In this document: one piece after another, positions 27,684 to 37,089 of the stretch
Layout: each line of letters opens with the position of its first letter
How positions within the stretch are numbered: the first letter of the stretch is position 1
Assembly: GCF_900231835.1 (NCBI RefSeq)
Contig: NZ_OCTN01000003.1
Span: 62,001 to 126,000 of the forward strand
Length of the DNA: 64,000 bases
Direction of reading: 5' to 3'
Source of the DNA: Pontivivens marinum
GTDB taxonomy: Bacteria; Pseudomonadota; Alphaproteobacteria; Rhodobacterales; Rhodobacteraceae
Translations under genes and position numbers: made by a program
The notes under the pieces: model-generated
What the model was told of the DNA's origin: nothing
The model's input: only the letters and a program-made list of their open reading frames with translations
Database searches by the model: none

Positions 27684-30142
27684 AACCGGTCGAGGAGCCG
27701 ACGCAGATAGTCGCGCTCCTCGGCTGTTCTGGCCCGATCACCGGAACGGCGGCGGATTTCATCCAGTAAATCACGCGCTGTCCCGATTGAGCCCCCCTCG
27801 GGGACAATCTCCGTACCCTCAACAGATGAGCCGTTTTCGGTTGGGCGCCCGAACGGGTCTAGGTTTGCGGAACTTTGATCCGAACCGGACGCGCTTTCAC
27901 CCTCGGCATCGCTAGAGTTTTCACCCGTTTCTGCCGAGTCCAGCTCTCGGATCGCCTCACGCAGGGCATCCATGGCCTGTGCCTGACTGTCCAATGCCTG
28001 TCGGCCATCGCCACGTTCCAGCGCATCACGGGCGTCGCCCATATTGCGCTCCGCCTCGTCCAGACGCTCCTGCGCCTCGGCGTTGCCGTCACCCTGTTCA
28101 CCGCCATCCAGCAGATCGCGCAGGGCCTCCTGCGTATCGGCGAGGCCCTCTAGCCCCTCCTCACCCTGAGAGGAGCCACCCTGACGGAACTGGCGTTGCA
28201 GTTCCTCAAACGCGCGATCGGCCAGTTCCTGCTGTTGGCGCAGCGTATCCTGCACGCCCTCCTGCGGGGTTCCGCCTTCACCACCACCCGGCTGTGGGGT
28301 ACCGCCCTCGCCCTGCCCCTCACCGTTCAGGGTCATCTGCATGTTTTCCATCATTTCGGCCAGTTGATCCAGCAGGCGCTGCGCTTCCTCACGCTGACCG
28401 TTTTCTGACAGTTCCTGAATGCGATCCATCAGGTCCTGAAGGTCCTGCTGGCTCATGCTCATCCCCTCATCCCCCTGATCCTGCGCGCGCTGCTGGGCGT
28501 CTGGATCATCGGCGAGGGCATCGGCAAGCTGGCGCATATAATCGCGGGTTGCCTCACGCAGGTCCTGCATCAGCTCCGCTATTTCGGCGTCACTAGCACC
28601 GTCCTGCAAGGCTTGGCTAAGACGTTGCTGTGCGCGGCGCAATTCGGCGGCGGCATCGGCCAGTTCGCCATCCTCGATCATCAGGGCAATGGCCCATAGT
28701 TGCTCGGCCAATTCATCAATCTGATCCAATGTCGGGGTGCCATCGCGGGCGGCATTGATAGCGGCGATACTGTCGCGCAGCGCATCGGTCACGCCCTCAG
28801 GCACCACCAGATCATCGGGTTGATAGGACACGGCGCGCAGCAACTGTTCGACCCGACGGATGTTTTCCTGCGGCGCCCAGAGCAGATCGCGGCGCTGTTC
28901 CACAATCGAGCGGGCCAGCGGATCATAGAAAGCACGTTGCGGCAGGGTCAGGTTGCGCACCTCGCTACGCGCAACTTGCCCTGCGCCATCGGTCGCCTCC
29001 AACACCATGCTGACCGGCAGACCGGCAAAGGCATGGGGCGAAAAATCACGGCTGAGAACATCGGTCACGCTGGCCCCGCCACGTGCAGGCAGGGGCAGAT
29101 CAACCGCCAGATCGGGCCGGTCCAGCGGTGTGGCGGTCAAGCCGTGACGGCGCTGCACCGCATCAACATCGCGTGCAATCACAACGCGGGCCGCGGCAAC
29201 GTCGAAATCATCCTCAATGGTAAAGGGAATTTCTGTTATGCCCGCACGGCCCCGCGTCACTTCGCCGTTAAAGGCAATGCTGGGGGCCTGATCGCCGGTA
29301 ACGCTGAAGGTCCATGAGGCCAGCTCGACCCCGCCCCGTTGCAGGCTGATTTGCCCGTCGCGTTGCAGGGACAGGCGCGCATCGTTCAGGCCGGGGGCGA
29401 CGGGTCGTAATTCGCCTGTATCGCCAACGCTTTGCTGCAATGTGAAATCATCGCCATAGGCGCGCAGCGCGATTTCCGTGCCGCGGGGCAATTCGATAGG
29501 GGCGTCCTGCAATGGGCGTTCGGTCAGATAGAGTGTGCCTAATCCGGTATAGGCGGGGGGCGTTGCCCATGCCTCGAATGTCGGGCCAGCCGCCTGTGCG
29601 CTGCCCGTGGTGCGGGTCAGATCGGCCAACCCGCTGCCCTGTGCGAAAATCAGCGCCGTGACAGCCGCAATCGCCGCCATCAGGCGCAGCGCATACCGGT
29701 CATGGCGGGAAACTTGCAGGTTCGGCGCAGGAACAGCGACATCACGGGCCGCCTGTTCTGCACGCGCCCGATGCGCCTGCCAAACAGCCATCTGCGCGGC
29801 ATCTGTTGGCATTGCAGGCGTATCGCTGAGGGTGGTCAGGACATTGCGGGCGGTCGCACGATCCAGTCGGGCAATTGCATCGCCGCGATGTGGCCAATGA
29901 AATGCGCGCAGGCCCAGCACCGTCAATCCGGCAAGCAGAACCAGCACCACAGCGCCCAGCGGCCATAGGCCGATCCGTTCCGACAGCCATGTCAGCCCAC
30001 CGAATCGCAATGCGGCAAACAGGATCAAGGCCAGCGTGCTGAGCGGCCAAAAGGCACGTGCCCCCCGCTCTGCCGCGATAACCAGTCGTGTGCGCAACAA
30101 ACGCCCGCGAAAGGCGTGCAATGGATCAGGTTTCTGGCTCAT
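27680..30142 (-). CDS. TIGR02302 / DUF4175 family membrane protein
   Basis: 820 aa from the ATG at 30142, with AAGGGGAG upstream. Two membrane helices near 30-70 and one near 150 are followed by a large periplasmic-like region and then a long Q/E/G-rich coiled-coil part (about 520-780), with DSQAQAMDALREAI and a DFxGRPTE-like stretch (LDPFGRPTENG) near the end, characteristic of this alphaproteobacterial family. Function is unknown. It sits downstream of lysA, as in many alphaproteobacteria, and overlaps the zinc-ribbon gene tail to tail by 4 bases. Confidence 0.85.
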   Translation of the reverse strand: MSQKPDPLHAFRGRLLRTRLVIAAERGARAFWPLSTLALILFAALRFGGLTWLSERIGLWPLGAVVLVLLAGLTVLGLRAFHWPHRGDAIARLDRATARNVLTTLSDTPAMPTDAAQMAVWQAHRARAEQAARDVAVPAPNLQVSRHDRYALRLMAAIAAVTALIFAQGSGLADLTRTTGSAQAAGPTFEAWATPPAYTGLGTLYLTERPLQDAPIELPRGTEIALRAYGDDFTLQQSVGDTGELRPVAPGLNDARLSLQRDGQISLQRGGVELASWTFSVTGDQAPSIAFNGEVTRGRAGITEIPFTIEDDFDVAAARVVIARDVDAVQRRHGLTATPLDRPDLAVDLPLPARGGASVTDVLSRDFSPHAFAGLPVSMVLEATDGAGQVARSEVRNLTLPQRAFYDPLARSIVEQRRDLLWAPQENIRRVEQLLRAVSYQPDDLVVPEGVTDALRDSIAAINAARDGTPTLDQIDELAEQLWAIALMIEDGELADAAAELRRAQQRLSQALQDGASDAEIAELMQDLREATRDYMRQLADALADDPDAQQRAQDQGDEGMSMSQQDLQDLMDRIQELSENGQREEAQRLLDQLAEMMENMQMTLNGEGQGEGGTPQPGGGEGGTPQEGVQDTLRQQQELADRAFEELQRQFRQGGSSQGEEGLEGLADTQEALRDLLDGGEQGDGNAEAQERLDEAERNMGDARDALERGDGRQALDSQAQAMDALREAIRELDSAETGENSSDAEGESASGSDQSSANLDPFGRPTENGSSVEGTEIVPEGGSIGTARDLLDEIRRRSGDRARTAEERDYLRRLLDRF

Positions 30143-30235
30143 GAACGCTCCCCTTATCGTGAAGGTAGCGCCCCGCCCCCACGTCGCCAAGGGCGGAGCG
30201 TATCACACGCGGGGAAGTGATCCCGTTACCGCCGC

Positions 30236-31510
30236 TTATTCGTCGGCCAGCCAGTCGGGCACGGTGTCACGCGCCAGCATTTCCTCGTAGGTTGGCCGTG
30301 CGCGAACCACATCGAAACGATCACCGTTAACCAGAACCTCGGGGATCATGGGGCGTGAGTTATATTCCGAGGACATCACTGCACCGTAGGCACCGGCGGA
30401 GCGGAAGGCGATCAGGTCGCCCTCGGCCATATCCGGCAGGTCGCGCCCCTTGGCAAAGGTATCGCCGCTCTCACAAATCGGGCCAACCACGTCAAAGCGG
30501 CGCGGCTCCAACCCCGGTGTTGCCTCAACCACCGGAACGATATCGTGCCAAGCATCATACATTGCAGGCCGGATCAGGTCGTTCATTGCCGCATCGACGA
30601 TCAGGAAGGTACGGTCCGCGCCCTCTTTGGTATAGATCACTTCGCTGACCAACAGGCCCGCATTGCCCGCGATCAGGCGACCGGGTTCAATCTCAATCTC
30701 GCAGCCCAGATCACCAACGGTGCGGCGCACCACCTCGCCGTAATCAAAGGGCAGCGGCGGGGCGTCATTGGCGCGGACATAGGGAATGCCCAGACCGCCG
30801 CCCAGATCCAACCGCTTGATAGTATGGCCATCGGCACGCAATTCGCGGGTCAGGTCGGCGACCTTTTGAAACGCGGCCTCATAGGGGGCCAGATCGGTCA
30901 GTTGCGAGCCGATATGCACGTCGATGCCCACAACCTCGATCCCCGGCAGGGCGGCCGCGCGGGCATAGGTTTCACGCGCATCGGCGATGGGGATGCCGAA
31001 CTTGTTCTCGGACTTACCCGTCGCGATTTTCGCATGGGTTTTCGCATCAACATCGGGGTTCACGCGCACGGTGATCGGCGCAACCTTGCCCAGCGATGTG
31101 GCAACGACGGACAAACGCTCCAGCTCGGGCAGGCTTTCCACGTTGAACTGGCGGATACCGTGGGTCAACGCGTAGGTCATTTCCTCAACGGTTTTGCCAA
31201 CGCCGGAAAACACGATCTTGTCCCCCGATACACCGGCGGCCCGGGCGCGACGATATTCACCGATGCTAACCACATCCATGCCGGCACCCAGCCGCGCCAT
31301 GATGCGCAGAACAGCCAGGTTTGAATTTGCCTTCATCGCATAGCAGATCAGGTGCGGCATTCCGGCGAGGGCTTCCTCGAACACCTTGAAGTGCCGCTCG
31401 AACGTCGCGGTGGAATAGACATAGAACGGGGTGCCGACGGTGCGCGCAATCTCGGCTACCGCGACATCCTCGGCATGCAATGTTCCGTCACGATAGAGAA
31501 AGTGGTCCAT
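30236..31510 (-). CDS. lysA: Diaminopimelate decarboxylase
   Basis: 424 aa from the ATG at 31510. PLP enzyme that makes L-lysine from meso-diaminopimelate. The PLP lysine lies in YAMKANSN, the phosphate-binding GGGLG and EPGRL motifs and the active-site CESGDTFAKGR are intact. It begins 2 bases after the stop of the DUF2834 gene, so the two are likely co-translated. Confidence 0.94.
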   Translation of the reverse strand: MDHFLYRDGTLHAEDVAVAEIARTVGTPFYVYSTATFERHFKVFEEALAGMPHLICYAMKANSNLAVLRIMARLGAGMDVVSIGEYRRARAAGVSGDKIVFSGVGKTVEEMTYALTHGIRQFNVESLPELERLSVVATSLGKVAPITVRVNPDVDAKTHAKIATGKSENKFGIPIADARETYARAAALPGIEVVGIDVHIGSQLTDLAPYEAAFQKVADLTRELRADGHTIKRLDLGGGLGIPYVRANDAPPLPFDYGEVVRRTVGDLGCEIEIEPGRLIAGNAGLLVSEVIYTKEGADRTFLIVDAAMNDLIRPAMYDAWHDIVPVVEATPGLEPRRFDVVGPICESGDTFAKGRDLPDMAEGDLIAFRSAGAYGAVMSSEYNSRPMIPEVLVNGDRFDVVRARPTYEEMLARDTVPDWLADE

Positions 31511-31512
31511 AT

Positions 31513-31830
31513 TCAGTCCTGTCCGCGCGAGCGTAAAAAGAGGTAGAGGGGCAATCCGCAGGATAACCCGATGCAAAATATCGCCGGAATAGCAATCAGG
31601 GAAGACCAGTCGCGCCGCACTCGCACCTCTGCCACGATCCAGATCGTCAGCGCGACCGCGGCAATGGTCAGATCATAGACCAGACCGGTGCCGGCATCGT
31701 TCACATTCCACGCCTGAACCATCGCCGCCAGCGACCATTCGTTCTGCCCCAACCATGGCAGCAGATAGGCCATCGGCACGATTGCCCCGATAATGGTCAG
31801 CAGCAAATAGGTGATGCGCAGTGACGACAT
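31513..31830 (-). CDS. DUF2834 family small membrane protein
   Basis: 105 aa, with CGAGGGAT before the ATG. Three predicted helices (about 5-25, 50-68, 78-98) and the closing GLPLYLFLRSR resemble the GxSxxLPLFLxLRE end of DUF2834 proteins. Function unknown. It is placed between lptM/argH and lysA, where related genomes usually have lysA directly, so it is probably an insertion into the operon. Confidence 0.7.
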   Translation of the reverse strand: MSSLRITYLLLTIIGAIVPMAYLLPWLGQNEWSLAAMVQAWNVNDAGTGLVYDLTIAAVALTIWIVAEVRVRRDWSSLIAIPAIFCIGLSCGLPLYLFLRSRGQD

Positions 31831-31957
31831 GCGATATCCCTCGCTATCCGTTTGGCCGCCGGACTATCCATGCGTGATCCCCAATGCAAGCAAGACAGCC
31901 GATATAAGGCCCCAACATTGGTCAACAAATGATCCACTAAAAGTGCAGAACTGTAAA

Positions 31958-32551
31958 ATGAAGCTAGAGCTTGCAATCGCTACGATCGCATTCACAGCAT
32001 TGATGCTGCAAACCTATCTGAACCTTGCTGCTGTGCCGGATCTGATCGAATGCGTTTGGAGGATGCTGACCTTCTTCTCCATTCTCGCAAACTTGGGCAT
32101 CGCCCTGGTCATGTCGCGCGCGGTTTCGCAAAATGAGCTGCCGTCGCCGCGAACATCCGGCGCGATTACTGTCTGGGCGATTGTGGTGGGGACGTTCGGG
32201 CACAGTTTCATGCATGAAGTCATGCCAAGCACGACGCTCGAAATAACAGTAGATCACACACTGCACACTATCGTGCCGGTATCGACGATTTTGTGGTGGG
32301 TGCTGCGCGCGCCAAAGGACGGGCTAACACTGTTTCATGTCGCGCTTTGGGCGGTATATCCAGGCGCTTACCTGATCTACGCAATGACACGTGGAGCGGC
32401 GGAAGGCTTCTACCCCTACCCCTTTATCGATCCAGATATCAGCTCCACCCAGACCATTATATTGTGGCTGGGGGCGCTGATAATTCTATGCGTAACACTT
32501 GGCCTGACGCTGGTTGCCGCGTCGCGCAGCGTGTTTTTTCAGCGGGTTTGA
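31958..32551 (+). CDS. Pr6Pr-type six-helix membrane protein
   Basis: 197 aa from the ATG at 31958. About six membrane helices with short loops. A helix-1/2 segment RMLTFFSILANLGIAL, a conserved His in FMHEVMP/HTLHTIVP, and WWVLRAPKDGL then YPGAYLIYA match the bacterial Pr6Pr family (related to FAR-17a/AIG1 hydrolase-like proteins). Activity unproven. It is inverted relative to its neighbours and its 3' end overlaps the lptM coding region by 13 bases. Confidence 0.72.
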   Translation: MKLELAIATIAFTALMLQTYLNLAAVPDLIECVWRMLTFFSILANLGIALVMSRAVSQNELPSPRTSGAITVWAIVVGTFGHSFMHEVMPSTTLEITVDHTLHTIVPVSTILWWVLRAPKDGLTLFHVALWAVYPGAYLIYAMTRGAAEGFYPYPFIDPDISSTQTIILWLGALIILCVTLGLTLVAASRSVFFQRV

Positions 32552-32637
32552 GCCTGCGAGGGCGACACGAGGTCGCCCTTTCGGCCACAAGCAGCCGGTG
32601 CCAGCAGGATTGCTGCGATGATCAGAACGCGGATCAT
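32539..32637 (-). CDS. lptM: Small lipoprotein LptM (YifL-like)
   Basis: 32 aa, read directly from the sequence. A hydrophobic N-terminus ends in a lipobox (APAAC) followed at once by GRKGDLVSP, the LptM signature. LptM helps mature the LptD/LptE lipopolysaccharide translocon in E. coli. The ATG overlaps the argH stop as ATGA. The argH-lptM-lysA order is standard in proteobacteria; here two extra genes separate lptM from lysA. Confidence 0.85.
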   Translation of the reverse strand: MIRVLIIAAILLAPAACGRKGDLVSPSQAQTR

Positions 32638-34040
32638 GCCAGCGCCTCCTTCCAGCGGGCGATCTGTTCGCTGACGCGGATCGGCGATGTGCCACCGTAG
32701 GAAATGCGCGACATCACCGATGCCTCAACCGTCAGCACGCTAAACACACCCTCGGTGATCGACGGGTTCACCGATTGCATATCGGCAAGACTGAGGTCAG
32801 ACAGATCGCATCCACGATCCTCGGCCATTTTGACCAGCGCACCCGTTGCGTGATGCGCATCGCGGAATGGCAGGTTCGCCTCGCGCACCAGCCAGTCGGC
32901 AAGGTCCGTCGCGGTGGAGAAGCCCGACGCCGCAGCCGCTCGCAGAACCTCGGGGTTGGGGCGCAGGTCGGCGACCATTCCTGTCATCGCGGCAAGGCTG
33001 AGCAGCATGGAATCAGCGGCGTCAAACACCTGTTCCTTGTCCTCCTGCATATCCTTGGAATAGGCCAGCGGCAGGCCCTTCATCACGGTCAGCAGGGCGA
33101 CGGTTGCGCCGACGATGCGCCCGACCTTGGCCCGCAACAGCTCCGCTGCATCGGGGTTTTTCTTTTGCGGCATGATCGACGAACCGGTCGAGAACCGATC
33201 CGACAGAATCACAAAGCGGAATTGCGCGGAGGACCAGATCACCAGTTCCTCGGCAAAGCGGCTAAGGTGCATCGCGCAGATGGAGGAGGTCGTCAGGAAT
33301 TCCAACGCGAAATCACGATCCGAAACCGCGTCGAGCGAGTTTGCAGATGGCCGGTCAAAGCCCAGCGTTTCCGCCGTCAGATGCCGATCAATCGCAAAAC
33401 CCGTTCCGGCCAGTGCAGCGGCGCCCAGCGGGCTTTCGTTCATGCGGGCACGGGCGTCACGCACGCGACTGCGATCACGGGCAAACATCTCAACATAGGC
33501 CAGCATGTGATGGCCCCATGTTACCGGCTGCGCGGTTTGCAGGTGGGTAAAGCCGGGCATGACCATATCGGGGCCTGCCTCGGCCTGTGCCACGAACACC
33601 TTCATCAGGGCGGTCAGGCCCGCATCCATTGCGTCGAACTGATCGCGGGTCCACAGTTTGAAATCTGTCGCGACCTGATCATTCCGGCTGCGCGCGGTGT
33701 GCAAACGGCCAGCGGGTTCACCCACCAGTTCCTTGAGCCGCGCCTCCACATTCATGTGGATATCCTCAAGCGCGGTCGAGAACGCAAAGTTTCCGCCCTC
33801 GATTTCTGACAAGACCGTGAGCAGCCCTTCACGGATAACCTCCGCATCGCTATCCGTAAGGATACCAGTGGCGGCCAACATGGCGGCGTGGGCGCGTGAG
33901 CCCTCAACGTCCTGTTTGGCAAGACGCTGATCATAACCGATGGAGGCATTGATCGCCTCCATCAACGCATCGGGGCCGTCGGCGAAGCGGCCGCCCCACA
34001 TAGCATTCGACGATTTGGCTTCTGTGTTCTGATCGGACAT
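32634..34040 (-). CDS. argH: Argininosuccinate lyase
   Basis: 468 aa from the ATG at 34040 ([19 protein letters not shown]). Last step of arginine synthesis, releasing fumarate. The fumarase/aspartase-superfamily signature [12 protein letters not shown] and [12 protein letters not shown], with FTHLQTAQP, are intact. It is divergent from a TlpA-like thioredoxin with 30 bases between starts, a pairing common in Rhodobacterales. Confidence 0.95.
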   Translation of the reverse strand: MSDQNTEAKSSNAMWGGRFADGPDALMEAINASIGYDQRLAKQDVEGSRAHAAMLAATGILTDSDAEVIREGLLTVLSEIEGGNFAFSTALEDIHMNVEARLKELVGEPAGRLHTARSRNDQVATDFKLWTRDQFDAMDAGLTALMKVFVAQAEAGPDMVMPGFTHLQTAQPVTWGHHMLAYVEMFARDRSRVRDARARMNESPLGAAALAGTGFAIDRHLTAETLGFDRPSANSLDAVSDRDFALEFLTTSSICAMHLSRFAEELVIWSSAQFRFVILSDRFSTGSSIMPQKKNPDAAELLRAKVGRIVGATVALLTVMKGLPLAYSKDMQEDKEQVFDAADSMLLSLAAMTGMVADLRPNPEVLRAAAASGFSTATDLADWLVREANLPFRDAHHATGALVKMAEDRGCDLSDLSLADMQSVNPSITEGVFSVLTVEASVMSRISYGGTSPIRVSEQIARWKEALA

Positions 34041-34070
34041 TCGGGGCCTCGAAACGGGGAGTTTGGCGAC

Positions 34071-34664
34071 ATGCGCGGATGGATTACGGGACGCAGCGGC
34101 AGAATGCTCGCAGCACTTGGCATGTTCTACGCAGGCTTTGCGGGCATGGCAAACGACGTGCACGCGCAGGACGCAACACAGTTAGAGGCAATGCGCCGCG
34201 ACGACATGCGAAAACTGAATGTGCATGCCGAACCGCAGACCCTGCCGAGTGAGACATTTACCGACCCTAACGGCAACGCCCACACGCTGGCCGATTATGC
34301 CGGAAAGATCGTTTTGGTGAATTTCTGGGCCACATGGTGCGCACCCTGCCGCGAGGAAATGCCCGATCTGGACGCCCTGAACGCCGATCTGGGTGGCGAT
34401 GATTTCGAGGTACTGACGATCGCAAGCGGGCGCAACAGCCTCAGCGGCATTCGCGCCTTCTTTGCGGATGAGGATATCACATCCCTGCCGATCATGCTGG
34501 ACCCGCAGGGACAACTCTCGCGCCGCGCCGGTGTTCTGGGCCTGCCAGTCACCGTACTGATGGACCGCGAGGGCCGTGAGATCGGGCGCCTGCAAGGGGG
34601 CGCACATTGGAACGGCGAGGCCGCGCGCGAATTGATCACCGCCGCGATCGAGGGGTCATCCTAA
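34071..34664 (+). CDS. TlpA/ResA-like periplasmic thioredoxin
   Basis: 197 aa with an N-terminal hydrophobic signal or anchor. The thioredoxin fold carries the redox motif WCAPC in [15 protein letters not shown] near residue 90 and the cis-Pro in GLPVTVLMD. It likely reduces disulfides in cytochrome c maturation or another periplasmic substrate. Its stop codon region overlaps the end of the convergent excalibur gene by 4 bases. Confidence 0.88.
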   Translation: MRGWITGRSGRMLAALGMFYAGFAGMANDVHAQDATQLEAMRRDDMRKLNVHAEPQTLPSETFTDPNGNAHTLADYAGKIVLVNFWATWCAPCREEMPDLDALNADLGGDDFEVLTIASGRNSLSGIRAFFADEDITSLPIMLDPQGQLSRRAGVLGLPVTVLMDREGREIGRLQGGAHWNGEAARELITAAIEGSS

Positions 34665-34917
34665 CAACGACGTCTGCCACAAATTGACTCGCACGGGATG
34701 CCGTCACTATCGCCGTCCCGTGCGCGATCACCGCAAACTGTTAAGTGAAAACACGCCTCGTCACAGGATCGCATCTGACCACATGTCTTACGTGGTGAGC
34801 ATGAATAGGTTTGCGCCAATTGAATTGGACGCAAATCCTGCATTCGTTCATCAATGGAACGATCCTGCGCAATTACAGGGCGGTGATAATCAAAAACGCA
34901 CAAATAACTATAATCAT
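34661..34917 (-). pseudogene. Excalibur-domain secreted protein, apparently frameshifted in its signal peptide
   Basis: The frame ending at 34661 encodes an excalibur calcium-binding domain: CGQMRSCDEACFHLTVCG, then DGDSDGIPCESICG with the four Cys and the DxDxDG loop. Its own frame opens only at a TTG (34903) with no signal peptide. An ATG at 34915-34917 in another frame reads MIIVICAFLIITA and then hits a stop. Adding one C to the CCC run near 34875 would join the two into MIIVICAFLIITAP-VIAQD, a clean signal peptide with a cleavage site. So one base seems lost, by mutation or sequencing error. Upstream is tag, 31 bases away. Confidence 0.6.
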
Positions 34918-34948
34918 TAATAATAGTTAATACTTGAATTGATTTCCG

Positions 34949-35509
34949 TCAACTAAGTGGATCATGCCGATGACAACTGCGCATATGATCATTCACCATG
35001 CCTGAGGCCTGCATGAAAGCATAGACGGTGGTCGGGCCACAGAATTTAAAACCTGCTTTCTTGAGATCCTTGGACAATTGGCGACTCAGTGGGGTTTCGC
35101 CGGGAACTTCGGACATTGAGGCAAATCCGTTCTGAATTGGTGTGCCATCAACGTAGTTCCAGATAAATTTCGCGAATCCCTCACGCTCCTCAATATCGAT
35201 CCATGCGCGGGCATTGCCGATGGTCGCCTCGATCTTGCCCCGATGGCGCACGATGCCTGCATCGCCCAGCAATCTGGTCACGTCCTGCTGATCATAGCGC
35301 GCCACACGGTAGGGGTCGAAACCATCAAAGGCTTGGCGGAATGTCTCACGCTTTCGCAGGATGGTGATCCAGCTCAGACCCGCCTGAAACCCCTCCAGCA
35401 TCAGCTTTTCCCACAGCTCGCGGCCATCATGGACGGGAACACCCCATTCGGTGTCGTGGTAGTCAACATATAGCGGCTCGGTTCCGCACCATGTGCAACG
35501 CTGAGTCAT
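34949..35509 (-). CDS. tag: DNA-3-methyladenine glycosylase I
   Basis: 186 aa. Removes 3-methyladenine from alkylated DNA. The structural zinc ligands known in E. coli Tag are all present (C5, H18, H175, C179), along with LMLEGFQAGLSW and NARAW, the base-binding helices. It is divergent from the EAL gene across 70 bases. Confidence 0.93.
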   Translation of the reverse strand: MTQRCTWCGTEPLYVDYHDTEWGVPVHDGRELWEKLMLEGFQAGLSWITILRKRETFRQAFDGFDPYRVARYDQQDVTRLLGDAGIVRHRGKIEATIGNARAWIDIEEREGFAKFIWNYVDGTPIQNGFASMSEVPGETPLSRQLSKDLKKAGFKFCGPTTVYAFMQASGMVNDHMRSCHRHDPLS

Positions 35510-35579
35510 CGCTCTCCCCTTAATGATTCATTTAGAACGTTGAAAGAACATATAGGCGAACACCAAAAGGAGCGAGAAG

Positions 35580-36377
35580 ATGTACCTGCATGCTGCCGAT
35601 TCTCGGCCCTCTATCAGCCATAACGGCCTGATTCTGGACGCTTTGGCCGCAGGTGGGACGGAGCTTGCCTTTCAACCCATCCTGCATTCAGGCCCGAATC
35701 CGCGTGTCGGTTTTTTTGAGGGGCTTGCACGACTGCGATTGCAGCAGGGGCAATTGCTACTGCCCGGCGCCTTTATTCCCGTGTTGGAGGGGGCAGGCCG
35801 CGAAACCCAGTTGGACCGATACGTGCTGCGCAATGCGTTGAGCACATTGGCCGATCACCCGCGCATGCGCCTGTCGGTAAATGTAGGGCTAACCACGTTG
35901 AGCGACCCCGCATGGCTGAACCTGCTACAGCGTGAGGTTGCAGACCGCCCCCACCTCACCGACCGTCTGATTGTTGAGCTGACGGAACGCGCGGTGGACG
36001 ATCCCGATCTGACGATCCCGTTCACCCGCACCGTGCGCGCCATGGGCGTTTCCGTTGTGCTGGATGATTTCGGCGCGGGGCATACCGCGTTCCGCCAATT
36101 CAGGGATCTGGCGCTGGATGGCGTTAAAATCGACGGATTTTTCAGTCGCAACATAGAGAATGATCGCGACAATCAATGCCTCGTCACCGCGTTGGTCGGC
36201 ATTGCGCGGCATTTCGAGATGTTCACAGTGGCAGAATTCGTTGAAACCCCCGAACAGGCGCAATGTTTGAGCGACCTTGGCGTGGACTTTTTGCAAGGGC
36301 ACCTATTTGCCCCTGCCCGACCGAAACCCGATTGGATCATCGCACCGGTTTCAACATCCACTCGCAGTACTGGCTAG
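35580..36377 (+). CDS. EAL-domain cyclic-di-GMP phosphodiesterase
   Basis: 265 aa, almost all EAL domain, preceded by AAAGGAG. No GGDEF, sensory or membrane part. The catalytic set is complete by eye: FEGLARL (the EAL triplet as EGL), SVNVG, VELTERA, VLDDFGAGH, GVKIDG, AEFVET and FLQGHLFA. It should therefore be able to hydrolyse c-di-GMP in the cytoplasm. It is convergent with phaR, one base between stops. Confidence 0.85.
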   Translation: MYLHAADSRPSISHNGLILDALAAGGTELAFQPILHSGPNPRVGFFEGLARLRLQQGQLLLPGAFIPVLEGAGRETQLDRYVLRNALSTLADHPRMRLSVNVGLTTLSDPAWLNLLQREVADRPHLTDRLIVELTERAVDDPDLTIPFTRTVRAMGVSVVLDDFGAGHTAFRQFRDLALDGVKIDGFFSRNIENDRDNQCLVTALVGIARHFEMFTVAEFVETPEQAQCLSDLGVDFLQGHLFAPARPKPDWIIAPVSTSTRSTG

Positions 36378-36378
36378 C

Positions 36379-36969
36379 TCAGGATTTACGCACCAGTTCG
36401 GATAACTGATCCTGCATCTGGGCGAGCTGGCTTTTCAGCTGATCCAGCTCCACATCCTTCGCCTTTTCGGCCACAGGCTCCGCTGCGGGGGCGGGAGCAA
36501 CTGCGGTGGCAAAGGGGGTGAACATGCGCATCGTGTTCTCGAACCACTCCATATTCGAGCGGGTCATTGATTCAAAATTCGCAATTGCGGGATTGGCCTC
36601 GAACGCGACTCGAACCTGATCGCGCATGCTTTCCTGATTGCGAGAGAATGTATCCATCGATGCATCCAGATAGCCGGGCACGAATCCCTGCAAGGTATCG
36701 CCATAGAGTCGAATCAATTGCCGCAGGAAGTTGGTTGGCAGCATGTTCTGCCCCTTCGCCTCCTCCTCGAAAATGATCTGGGTCAGGACCGAACGGGTGA
36801 TATCGTCGCCAGATTTTGCATCATTCACAACGAAATCATCACCATCACGTACCATTTGGGCCAGATGCTCCAATGTCACATAACTGGATTTTGCAGTATT
36901 ATAGAGCCGCCGGTTGGCGTATTTCTTGATGATGATCGGCTGATCCGGATCTACATTCTTGCTAGCCAT
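36379..36969 (-). CDS. phaR: Polyhydroxyalkanoate synthesis repressor PhaR
   Basis: 196 aa from the ATG at 36969, with AGGGGAG upstream. PhaR binds DNA near pha genes and also PHA granules, releasing repression when polymer appears. The N-terminal PHB_acc_N domain (IIIKKYANRRLYNTAKSSYV), the following PHB_acc region (FEEEAKGQNMLPTNFLRQLI) and a C-terminal coiled coil are clear. It is divergent from the PhaC-like gene, and candidate operator repeats lie between them. Confidence 0.92.
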   Translation of the reverse strand: MASKNVDPDQPIIIKKYANRRLYNTAKSSYVTLEHLAQMVRDGDDFVVNDAKSGDDITRSVLTQIIFEEEAKGQNMLPTNFLRQLIRLYGDTLQGFVPGYLDASMDTFSRNQESMRDQVRVAFEANPAIANFESMTRSNMEWFENTMRMFTPFATAVAPAPAAEPVAEKAKDVELDQLKSQLAQMQDQLSELVRKS

Positions 36970-37016
36970 GTCGTCACTCCCCTGCGGTCTTTTATGCCGC
37001 GTCATAAAAACCATAG

Positions 37017-37043
37017 TGCGGCGCAAGCTCGCACTGCAACGCA
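37017..37043. promoter_or_regulatory. Candidate PhaR operators: two TGC-N3-GCA sites
   Basis: TGCGGCGCA (37017-37025) and TGCAACGCA (37035-37043), 18 bases apart centre to centre, lie between phaR and the phaC-like gene. Paracoccus PhaR is known to bind CTGC-N3/4-GCAG repeats. These match the inner six bases, so autoregulation and control of phaC are likely. Confidence 0.5.
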
Positions 37044-37089
37044 TATTTCGCAGGCGCGCTATCGCGTTATGCGTGGTAAAGCACTGTTG

